DNA of 64,000 nt, taken from positions 228,618,434 through 228,682,433 of the forward strand of contig JALIGW010000001.1 in NCBI GenBank assembly GCA_023053685.1. The letters run 5' to 3'. The position numbers and the translations under genes were made by a program. Shown piece by piece: positions 56,166 through 64,000 of this stretch (the stretch's first letter is position 1; each line of letters starts with the position of its first letter). This DNA comes from Diadophis punctatus similis. Taxonomy: Eukaryota > Chordata > Lepidosauria > Squamata > Dipsadidae. The notes under the pieces were generated by a model. The model was given only the letters and a program-made list of their open reading frames with translations. It did no database searches and had not been told where the DNA came from.

Positions 56166-58971
56166 CTGCTGTTGAATGCCAGGTCGATTAATAACAAGGC
56201 CCCCCTTGTACGGGATTTAATCCTGGAAGAGGGGGCGGACCTGGCATGTATTACTGAGACCTAGCTTGGCCAGGAGGGGGGGGGTTCCCCTCTCCGAGAT
56301 GTGCCCGGACGGGTTCTCAGTTCAGCACCAGCCGCGACCCCAGGGAAGGGGTGGAGGAGTGGCAATTATAGCTCGCCAGAACCTAAATCCTCGAAGGAAC
56401 CCCGCCCCAGAGATTGTTGGATGTGAGACGCTCCTTCTGAAGTTGGACTTAGGGGTTCAGGTGGGCCTTCTGCTAACGTACTTGCCTCCTAGCTGCGTTG
56501 CAAAGGCCCTGCCTGTTCTGCTCGAGGCGGTAGCAGGGCTGGCGATTGAGTTCCCCAGGTTGATGGTGCTGGGGGACTTCAACTTGCCATCGCCCGGCGA
56601 AACCTCGGAGGCAGTCCAGGAGTTCATGGCTTCCATGACAACCATGGACCTGACCCAAGTAGTTCAGGGTCCGACTCATGAGGGGGGTCACACGCTCGAC
56701 CTTGTGTTTCTCTCGGGGCAGTGGAGAGATGATCTGAGGCTGAGGGGTTTAGTCACAGCACCCTTGTCGTGGTCAGATCATTTCCTTCTGAGGTTGGATT
56801 TCATGGCACCACTCCTCCACCGCAAGGAGGCGGGACCGATTAAGTGGTTCCGCCCCAGGCGCCTAATGGAATCTGAAGGATTTCAGAGGGAACTTGGGGA
56901 AATACCTGATTCCCTGGTACACGATTCATCTGAGGCTCTAGTGACCGCCTGGAATCAGGCGGCAACGGGGGCTTTAGATCGGATTGCGCCTTTGCGGCCT
57001 CTCCGTGGCAGCGGATCCCGGAGGGCTCCTTGGTTTACTGAGGAGCTCCGGGAGATGAAGCGCCTAAAGAGACGCCTAGAGCGACGATGGAGAGCCAGTA
57101 AAGCTGAGTCTGACCGGACACTTTTAAGAACTTGCATTAAGTCTTACTTAGTGGTGATACGGGCGGCAAAATGTGCGCATTTTTCCGCCCTTATTGCGTC
57201 CGCCGACTCCCGCCCAGCCGCCCTGTTTAGGGTGACTCGCTCCCTTCTAGCCAAGGAGGGAGCTGAAGATCCCTTGCAGGGTAGAGCTGAGGAATTTTCT
57301 CAGTTTCTGGCGGATAAAGTCGTTCAGATTCGGACAGACCTGGACTCCATTTGGACAGGGCAGGCCGAGATGACGGGGGCGAGTCTTAGTCCTGTTACAT
57401 GGGACGAGTTTGAGCCTGTCACTCCTGATGATGTAGACAAGGCCATAGGAGCGATGAGCGCCTCCACTTGTTTATTGGACCCGTGCCCCTCCTGGCTGGT
57501 TTCGGCCAGCAGGGAGGTGACACGTGGCTGGCTCCAGGCTGTTGTGATCGCATCTTTGAGAGAGGGGTCCGTCCCGCAGCCCTTAAAAGCTGCGGTGGTG
57601 AGGCCCCTCCTCAAGAAGCCTTCCCTGGACCCAGCGGATTTAAAGAACTTCCGTCCAGTCTCCAACTTACCCTTCTTGGGTAAAGTTGTTGAGAAAGTGG
57701 TGTCGCTCCAACTCCTGCGGCTATTGGAGGATACTGATTATCTGGATCCCTTCCAATCGGGTTTCAGGCGCGGCTACAGTACGGAGACTGCTTTGGTCGC
57801 GCTGATGGATGATCTCTGGCGAGCCCGGGATGGGGGTCACTCCTCCATCCTGGTGTTACTTGACCTCTCAGCGGCTTTCGATACCATTGACCATGGTATC
57901 CTTCTGCGTCGTCTTGGGGAGATGGGAGTGGGAGGCACTGTTTTACGGTGGTTCTCCTCCTACCTCTCTGACAGGACACAGTCGGTGTTGACAGGAGGAC
58001 AGAGGTCGGCCCCTAGGCCCCTGGCTTGTGGGGTTCCACAGGGCTCGGTCCTCTCACCCATCCTGTTTAACATTTACATGAAACCGCTGGGTGAGATCAT
58101 CCGACGACACGGGGTGAGGTATCAGCAGTATGCTGACGATACCCAGTTGTACATCTCCACCCCGTGTCAGTTCAGTGAAGCAGTTGATGTAATGTGCCGC
58201 TGCCTGGACGATGTGAGGGTCTGGATGGGAGTGAATAGACTCAGGCTCAACCCAGACAAGACTGAGTGGCTCTGGATATTGCCCCCCAAGGACTATGTCG
58301 ACTGTCCCTCCTTGGTTCTCGGGGGAGAAAAATTGACTCCCTCGGAACAGGTCCGCAATTTGGGTGTCCTCCTAGATCCACAGCTAAAATTGGAGCAACA
58401 TCTTTCAGCTGTGGCTAGGGGGACCTTTGCACAAATTCGTCTTGTGCACCAATTGCGACCCTACTTGGAGAGGGAGGCTTTGCTCACAGTCACTCATGCC
58501 CTTGTCACCTCACGGCTAGACTACTGTAACGCACTCTACATGGGGCTACCCTCAAAGAGCATCCGGAGACTCCAACTGGTACAGAATGCAGCTGCGCGAG
58601 CTGTAGTGGGTGTACCGAGATACACCCACGTAACACCTATCCTTCGCCAGCTGCATTGGTTGCCAATTAGTCTCCGGTCGCAATTTAAGGTGTTGGTTTT
58701 GACCTTTAAAGCCCTACATGGCTCAGGGCCAGGTTACCTTCGGGACCGCATCCTACCACATACCTCCCTACGACCGGTTAGGTCCCATAGAGAGGGCCTT
58801 CTCCGGGTCCCATCGGCCAAACAATGTCGGTTGGTGGGGCCACGGGGGAGAGCCTTCTCTGTGGGAGCCCCGTCCCTCTGGAACCAACTCCCACCAGAGA
58901 TCCGGACTATCCCCACCTTGCTGGCCTTCCGTAAAGCCATAAAAACTTGGCTCTTCCGGCAGGCGGGGTGA
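56166..58971 (+). CDS. CR1/L2-type ORF2: endonuclease and reverse transcriptase (two lesions near the N-terminus)
   Basis: From 56266 (a non-ATG start imposed by the broken frame) 901 codons are open. Numbering from there: endonuclease motifs GDFN at 103-106 and WSDH at 169-172; RT with NFRPVSNLPFLGKVVEKVV, QSGFRRGYSTETALV, the catalytic AFD (537-539) and GVPQGSVLSPILFNIY, and YADD near 622-625; then the C-terminal domain with SRLDYCNALY, RPVRSHREGLLRVP, SLWNQLPPEIRTIP. The endonuclease N-terminus (LLLNARSINN, EEGADLACITET) lies upstream, 56166-56262, in another frame. It is separated by an in-frame TAG where tryptophan is usual (ITETW) and by one extra G in a run of nine. The enzyme nicks target DNA and copies its own RNA there. 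Catalytic residues are retained, so the RT region looks recently active; the copy as a whole is disabled. Confidence 0.9.
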
Positions 58972-59149
58972 ATAGGAAGATCAGTTCCCCCCATGAATGT
59001 TGTTTTTATAATGTGTTAACTATCTTTTTTAATTTTAAATTGTGTAAATTGTTTTTAGTGTACGTTTCTTATCCTGTTGTACGGCGCCCTGAGTCCTACG
59101 GGATTGGGCGGCCTATAAGAACGTTTATTAAATATTAAATAAAATTAAT
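58972..59149 (+). other. LINE 3' UTR and tail
   Basis: TTTTTTAATTTTAAATTGTG, GTACGGCGCCCTGAGTCC, GGGATTGGGCGGCCTATAAG. The GCGGCC…TATAA segment is the element's recognition-type 3' end, also seen antisense at 16850 and 24000. Confidence 0.8.
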
Positions 59150-59309
59150 TATTTTCAGTGCCATTGTAACTTTGAACTAAATGAATGATTGTAAGCTGAA
59201 GGCTACCGGCATGCCTTTTCATTATCATAATAGTGGCATTAACAAAGCACAGGTTATTCATGTCTCCTTCTCCAGTTTTAAAACCATACTTATGCTCTTC
59301 CAATCAGTT

Positions 59310-59425
59310 TATTTCAATATATTTGAGGGAACAGGGGGACTTGGACTACCTGATTTTAAATTGTATTTTGTTGCCTGCTATTTGGTTTGGATGAAAGAAC
59401 GGCTGTTGTTAAGAAATATGAAACT
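59310..59425 (+). pseudogene. L1 ORF2 C-terminal remnant, part 1
   Basis: The frame gives GGLGLPDFKLYFVACYLVWM then KERLLLRNMK. 'GGL.LPDF..YY.A' is the hallmark of the L1 ORF2 C-terminal segment after the RT. It stops at the target duplication of the ORF1-only element and resumes in frame at 62829. This is an autonomous-type L1 remnant and shows that L1 is present in the genome. Confidence 0.85.
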
Positions 59426-59869
59426 TCCGGTTTGGCGTTCGGCTTCGACGGCGCTCCTTTTCAGGGCGCCTTTCCGACTCCCTGCCAAGCCGCCAGAACA
59501 GCTGTCTGGCGGCTTGGAATCTCTCTGCCCCGGACATAGGGGAGAGAGGAGAGCGTGGCAGGTGGGGTAGAGCCCCCCTAGCGCCCTAGGAGCCATCCAG
59601 GGGCGCGAAGGGAAGGCTCCCCAGGTAGCCTGCCCCTAGCTCCGGGAGCCTGGAAACCTCCGCTTTTTGCGGAACAAGATGCCGAATCCACCGCTGCTTC
59701 CAGAAGAGGATTTATAAAACTTTTTTTTGTGATCTAATGAAGCAGACAGAGAGAACCAGGGGCTTTGCTGGGCAAGTATGGATTTTTTTCCTTTTTTTTT
59801 AAACCCTCGGCTAACTTTCACTTCGAAAAAGAAATAAAGTAACATTTAACATGCAACAATATGGCGTTT

Positions 59870-60650
59870 GAAGGAGGAGAAGTGAAAGTGATTTCCGTTT
59901 TGCTTGTGGTTTTTTTTTTCTTATGGAAACTCTTTGTTCTGAAAACTGGCTGTCCTTATATTTTCTGATAACTGATAATTTTTTTTAAAAAAAAATAAGG
60001 ATTATTCGCCTTTGAAAGTGGAAAGTATTTTTTTTAGAGATCTGGCTTTTTAAGGCGTTTTGAAGAAGTTGGGAAGAGAAGTGAAGGTGATTTTTGCTTT
60101 GTTTGTTTGTGGCTCTCTTTCTTATGGAAAATTATAACTTTGAAAACTGATTTTTTTTTCTCTGTCTCCTGATTTTGGAAAGTAAAAAACTCTCTGTCTC
60201 TCACACTGGAAAGAATTTTATTTAGAGCTATGGCTTTTCTTTATACTTCTTTGGAAATATAAAAATGGTTTCAAGCTTGGAAAGATTGGGTTTTTTTTTT
60301 CTTCTGGCTTTTTCTCTTGTGGAAATTTTGAAAACTGACTTTTACTCTTTGTTCCGTGACTTTGGATTATAATAGCAACTGATAATTTTACTAAAATAAA
60401 TAAATTATAAAAGACTATTTGCCCTGGAAATTGCAAGATTTTTTTTCTAAAGATTTGGCCCTCCTTTGCACTTCTTTGGAATTATAATAAAGAAGAAGTG
60501 AAAGTTATTTGTGTTTTGCTTGTGGTCTTTGGACTTTGGGAAACTTTTGAACTTGAAAACTGGTTTTTATTTTTGATTCTCAATTTTGGACTATAAAACA
60601 ATTGATAGAGATTTGGCATTTTCAGTGTATTTTTTTTTGGAATTACAACA
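59870..60650 (+). repeat. 5' UTR with about four tandem degenerate units
   Basis: Each unit is about 160-225 bp and contains, in order, GAAGTGAAAGTGATTT (or variant), TTTGCTTGTGG, CTTATGGAAA or GGGAAACTTTT, GAAAACTG, ATTTTGGA and a TGGCTTTT-like end. Unit starts are near 59878, 60080, 60264 and 60490. Copy 1 has a single unit (40625-40857). The second unit ends with ATGGTTTCAAGCTTGGAAAG at 60264, which imitates the ORF1 start ATGGCTTCAAAGTTTGGAAAG, so at least one duplication boundary lies inside ORF1. Confidence 0.8.
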
Positions 60651-61754
60651 ATGGCTTCAAAGTCTGGAATGATTGCTTTGAATAAAAGGCCTATTTATCC
60701 CTCTGCTTATACTTCTAAAATGCAACTTGCTACTGAGTCAACACCTCCACAAACTTTGACATCGGAAAATCTATTAAATACTTTAAAGATTATGAAACAA
60801 GACTTAATTTTGGAATTTAATCAAAAAATTACTGAAATAGAAAAAAAAATGCAGGATGCTTTAAAGAATATGGAAAAGCAGCTACGGATGGATATGTTAG
60901 AGGTTTGCAAAGGTTTAGCAACAAATATTGATTTTTTGGAGGACTGTATTGAAACAAATAAACAAGCGTTGGCAACCTCGGTGGAATATATAAACAAATT
61001 TCAAAAGGACATCGCAAATTTTGAAACAGAGGTGTTGATGTCACAGTTTAGAAGAATGCAATTTGCTATAAGAGTAAGAGGGTTGAAGGAAGGTTTATAT
61101 GATGATTTGAAAGGAAGAATGATTGAGGCCTTGGTACAAGTTTCTGGAATTTCTAAAGATGAGCTGGCTACACAAATTGAAAAGATATACAGGGTCAATT
61201 CGTGGTACGCAAAACAAAAACATTTACCAAGGGACATTGTTATATATTTTACCACAAGAGTCTTATGGAACAGAATTATTCAGGCGACCTTTAAGAACAA
61301 TCTTCAAGTGAATGGTCAGGAACTTAGGATATGGAAAGAAATTCCCTCTAAAATGCTTAAAGCTAGAAAAGAATTTACTTTTTTGATTGATGAATTTAAA
61401 AGATTGAATTTACAATATAAATGGGAAGCACCAACAGGAGTAACGGTGAAATTTTTGGAGAAAAGATACCGGCTGAATACGATAAACAAAGCTACCGAAT
61501 TTTATGTTAATATTTTAAAGGCTGATATATCTAAAATTCCAGAAGAAAGACGTATGAATGTAGAAGAGGACAAGGAGGAAAAGTCATCCTTACCGGACCA
61601 AAATGAAATAGTTTCAAAGAGTCAAAGTGAACAGCAGAGCCAGAAAGATGTGGAAAAGGAGATGGAGCACTGGGATCAGATGGAAGATGAGCTGATAAAT
61701 TCAAAATCATCAAGAAACAAAAGGAGGCAACCAATAAGATATAAAGAGAAGTAG
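60651..61754 (+). CDS. L1-type ORF1 protein, 367 aa, intact
   Basis: An intact frame from ATGGCTTCAAAG to TAG. Domain order as in copy 1: N-terminal region, a coiled-coil-like stretch (about residues 48-135; LEFNQKITEIEKKMQDALKN), an RRM-like domain (FAIRVRGLKEG, then KHLPRDIVIYFTTRVLWNR), a C-terminal domain (SKMLKARKEFTFLIDEFKRL; KFLEKRYRLNTINKATEFY) and an acidic or glutamine-rich tail ending in a basic stretch (RNKRRQPIRYKEK). The last is absent in copy 1, whose tail stops about ten residues earlier. The protein should bind element RNA; the partner reverse transcriptase must come from elsewhere. Two intact ORF1 genes on separate insertions suggest recent amplification with the coding capacity kept. 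Confidence 0.9.
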   Translation: MASKSGMIALNKRPIYPSAYTSKMQLATESTPPQTLTSENLLNTLKIMKQDLILEFNQKITEIEKKMQDALKNMEKQLRMDMLEVCKGLATNIDFLEDCIETNKQALATSVEYINKFQKDIANFETEVLMSQFRRMQFAIRVRGLKEGLYDDLKGRMIEALVQVSGISKDELATQIEKIYRVNSWYAKQKHLPRDIVIYFTTRVLWNRIIQATFKNNLQVNGQELRIWKEIPSKMLKARKEFTFLIDEFKRLNLQYKWEAPTGVTVKFLEKRYRLNTINKATEFYVNILKADISKIPEERRMNVEEDKEEKSSLPDQNEIVSKSQSEQQSQKDVEKEMEHWDQMEDELINSKSSRNKRRQPIRYKEK

Positions 61755-62016
61755 TGTTGATATGTATTAGATGGATGGAGATAATATAATTGTATTTTCT
61801 TCTTCTCCTTTTTTTATTGTTGTTTCTTCTTTTTTCTTTCTCTTTTAAATTTTTTTCTTTCTTTTAATAACTCTTTAAGAATTGGAATTTTTAATTTTTA
61901 ATTAAAATTATTAAGTTATAAACTATCACAATTAGATTTTAAAATTTGTTTTAAAGGAAGGATTTTTTTTCTTTTCTGCTTTAGGTATTTGTTTTTCTTT
62001 CTCTCTCCTCTAGGTT

Positions 62017-62039
62017 TTTACTACTACTACTACTACTAC

Positions 62040-62127
<88 letters not shown>

Positions 62128-62128
62128 T
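62017..62128. repeat. (ACT)n/(ATT)n microsatellite inside the 3' UTR
   Basis: ACT units then about 29 ATT units; absent from copy 1 at the same place, so it expanded after insertion or in its source lineage. The poly-Y and poly-N frames are artefacts. Confidence 0.97.
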
Positions 62129-62828
62129 ATTTTTATTTTTATTTTTAATATTACCTTTAAGGATATCTTTTTATTATGAATTAACAAGTTGTTGTATAAT
62201 AATATTATGTGGTTATGATGAAATTTAAAAGCTTTATTATTTAATATGTAGACACGTAATACTTTTTTAGTTTTATTTGAGCTAATAAGTTGTTGTATAA
62301 TAATATGTTGTTATGTGAAATTTAAAGGTATTATTATTTAATACTTTTTATTATGAATTAACAAGTTGTTGTATAATAATATTTTAGTTAATCATGAGAT
62401 TATTATTATCATCAATGTTTTTTAAAGATTTAGTATTATTAATATTTTTCATAGGTGTAGAAAGTTGATTGAAAGGAGGAGGGAGAAACTGTTTTCCTTC
62501 CTTTGTATAACTTAGATTATTATTATCATTAATAATATATATTAATATATTTTTATTTTTTATCTTTTATTTTTTAGAATTATATTGGAAATAATATAAA
62601 ATATAGAAATTTAATGATGTTAGCAATGTATAATTTGGAGTTGAGGGGTTTTTTGTTTTTCTTTTCTTTTCTGTAATTACTGATATTATGCCCTGTATTC
62701 TCTCTGGGAAGTCCGGGGGGGAGGGGGGGAAGAGGGTGGGGGCGGGGAGAAAAACAAAAAAAATGTTTGTACTCTGTACTAATAAAACTTTTTCAATAAG
62801 AAATGAATATAAAAAAAGAAATAAAAAA

Positions 62829-63460
62829 AAGAAATATGAAACTCATAAAATTAGAAGATCGTGGTCTAAGGTTTGGATGGTTGCTTACAGTACAATATAA
62901 AGTAAATGTAGATTTTAAAAATCATTATATCAGGAATGCCAATTTATGAATATGGGATAAATAAGTGCAAACACAGCTATACCCCAAAATACCTCTGTTG
63001 GTTTCATCCCAAGAAACATTGTATAGAAAAGAAACAGTGGGCAAAGGCAAATAGTTAACATATTAAGATTTGCTAGTACAGGAAAAAATGGAGAGCTTAG
63101 GATAATATAAATAAAAAAATAACTGCATAGTGATTAGGTTTTCAGTGTTCTCATATGCAGAGTTAAGAGAAAGATTTAATATAGATTTTAAAAAGTACCA
63201 GGAATAAAATGGGATAAAATGGAATTTAAAAACTAATTGTGTAGAAACGATGAACATGTCAATTGCTAAAATACTGTACATAAACTTTTGTTGAGGTTTG
63301 AAATGGAAGAAGAGCAAGTTAAAGAATGTATGGCAAAATGGGCCAAGAACTTTGATCATAATATTCAGATGGCTCAATGGGAAAGAATGTGGTTAAAATG
63401 TTTAGAATTCGTATTGTCTTATGATATATAAAAGAGAACTTTTTAAAAACGATGTACCGT
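62829..63460 (+). pseudogene. L1 ORF2 C-terminal remnant, part 2
   Basis: It continues part 1 in frame: KLIKLEDRGLRFGWLLTVQY, FKNHYIRNA, then with stops 'PKIPLLVSSQETLYRKE'. Further on, 63305-63410 encodes EEEQVKECMAKWAKNF then MAQWERMW, matching the distal L1 ORF2 C-terminus. Several stops and a deletion in between. Confidence 0.82.
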
Positions 63461-63539
63461 TTGTATATGATACCAGAGAAATTGTCTTGAGAAGTAAAAA
63501 GGTGTCTCTAATTTTTCTTGCAAATATGAAAAATATGAA

Positions 63540-63672
63540 GGAACATATGAAGTCATTCTGACTTTTTTCTATTTCTTGGACCATACAATCCAACCAAGTT
63601 TCCTCCTTATTGTTTCTAACTTTGGCATTCCAGTCTCCAACAATGCCTACTTGTGTAGGCAACAGAAATAAC
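63540..63672 (-). pseudogene. Bov-B/RTE LINE endonuclease fragment (antisense)
   Basis: The minus strand encodes TQVGIVGDWNAKVRNNKEET. 'GDWNAKVG' is the catalytic D-x-N motif of RTE/Bov-B endonucleases. A small remnant next to the L1 remnant; Bov-B is the LINE family whose tail is shared with the Sauria SINEs of this window. Confidence 0.8.
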
Positions 63673-63749
63673 TTTCATGCCATGGGTGACCCTGCTCATG
63701 TACATATTTTTGAGTTATACACTCCTCCACAATAAGGTGGCATAATGGG

Positions 63750-63751
<2 letters not shown>

Positions 63752-63805
<54 letters not shown>
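63752..63805. repeat. (GT)n microsatellite
   Basis: About 26 GT units. Confidence 0.98.
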
Positions 63806-63807
<2 letters not shown>

Positions 63808-63897
63808 CCATGCACACACCCACAACCCACAAAATAAATCTGGAGATAAAAAATACATAGAAAAACAAAAGTGCTCTCCTCTTGAAAATCTTGAAGG

Positions 63898-64000
63898 AGC
63901 CGAGGTGGCGCAGCAGTTAGAGAGCAGTACTGCAGGCTACTTTAGTTGACTGTGATCATTTGAGTTCAGCTGTTCAAATCTCACCGGCTCAGGGTTGACT
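63898..64000 (+). mobile_element. Sauria-type SINE, cut by the window edge
   Basis: AGCCGAGGTGGCGCAGCAGT, GCAGGCTACTTTAGTTGAC and GTTCAAATCTCACCGGCTCA: the tRNA-like 5' part and start of the body; the rest is outside. Confidence 0.92.

Larger units (their letters stand above)
56022..59149 (+). mobile_element. CR1/L2-type LINE, nearly intact ORF2, flanked by TATTTTC
   Basis: It spans a 5' leader (56022-56165), a 2.8-kb endonuclease-RT ORF, a 3' UTR and a tail GGGATTGGGCGGCCTATAAG then TTTATTAAATATTAAATAAA. The 7-bp TATTTTC lies at both edges. No ORF1 is present upstream, so the insertion is probably 5'-truncated just ahead of ORF2. Several antisense and sense 3' fragments elsewhere in the window (16683, 16818, 18690, 23962) belong to the same broad group. 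Confidence 0.88.
55793..59208. mobile_element. CAGGTAGT-class miniature repeat split by a LINE
   Basis: The left part (55793-56021: CACTAAGCAAGATGG, GTTAAGTGAA, TTGACTTTGCTTATCAG, CAGTCATAAGTCACTATTTTC) and right part (59143-59208: TATTTTCAGTGCCATTG, AACTAAATGAATG, GAAGGCTACC) together match the order in 9099-9485 and 50224-50572. The CR1/L2-type LINE lies between, with TATTTTC repeated at both junctions. Confidence 0.8.
59426..62828 (+). mobile_element. ORF1-only L1-like retroposon, copy 2 (half-L1 type)
   Basis: Target duplication AAGAAATATGAAACT (59411-59425 and 62829-62843; the last base or two could belong to the element, which begins CTTCCGGTTTGG like copy 1). The GC-rich 5' UTR (59426-59700) shares AGCCGCCAGAACAGCTGTCT, CTGGCGGCTT and GGGGTAGAGCCCCCC with copy 1. 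Then follow four degenerate T-rich units, ORF1, a T/A-rich 3' UTR with a (TTA)n expansion, a G-rich tract (62713-62750) and AATAAAACTTTTTCAATAAG plus A-rich tail. No ORF2. Sits in an L1 ORF2 remnant. Confidence 0.92.

Noticed and set aside
61981..62228. Poly-Y and poly-N frames
   Set aside because: Translated (ATT)n repeat in a retroposon 3' UTR.

Overview
This 64 kb window is repeat-rich, AT-rich vertebrate DNA, almost certainly from a squamate reptile and most probably a snake. The evidence is repeat content only: tRNA-derived Sauria-type SINEs, CR1 LINE ends carrying AGAAT/ATTCT pentanucleotide tails (a pattern known from snakes), a Bov-B/RTE endonuclease remnant, SPIN-like and many other hAT miniature elements, a DIRS-like tyrosine-recombinase element, and L1-type ORF1 genes. 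I find no exon of a host protein gene, no tRNA or rRNA gene and no CRISPR. The window reads as intergenic or intronic sequence with nested transposons. All long open frames belong to retroelements.

Layout. 1-15 kb: a hAT end at the left edge, a 150-bp-arm inverted repeat (563-970), a CR1 3' end, hAT MITEs, a SINE, two LTR-like units (about 6.61-6.87 and 8.50-9.10 kb), a (GT)n tract and three hairpin MITEs in 2.2 kb (12.8-15.0 kb). 15-31 kb: a SINE, degenerate antisense LINE ORF2, CR1 and L2-like fragments, two LINE 3' ends with ATTCT tails, a TA-flanked inverted-repeat element containing a hairpin MITE (25.6-26.6 kb), and a CR1 ORF2 remnant. 31-43 kb: a DIRS-like element (34.72-38.19 kb) inserted in the pentanucleotide tail of a CR1 copy, then a SPIN-like hAT element (39.86-43.06 kb) split by an ORF1-only L1-like retroposon. 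43-56 kb: MITEs, SINEs, LINE fragments and microsatellites. 56-64 kb: a nearly intact CR1/L2-type LINE inserted in a MITE, a second ORF1-only L1-like element inserted in an L1 ORF2 remnant, a Bov-B fragment and a SINE cut by the window edge.

The most interesting observation is a family of L1-like elements that carry ORF1 but no ORF2. Two copies with intact ORF1 share both ends, each has a poly-A tail and target-site duplications (13 and about 15 bp), and they differ in the number of 5' monomer-like units. Structurally they parallel the mammalian half-L1 (HAL1) elements. They were presumably mobilised by L1 ORF2 protein supplied in trans. The nested insertions also give a readable relative chronology.
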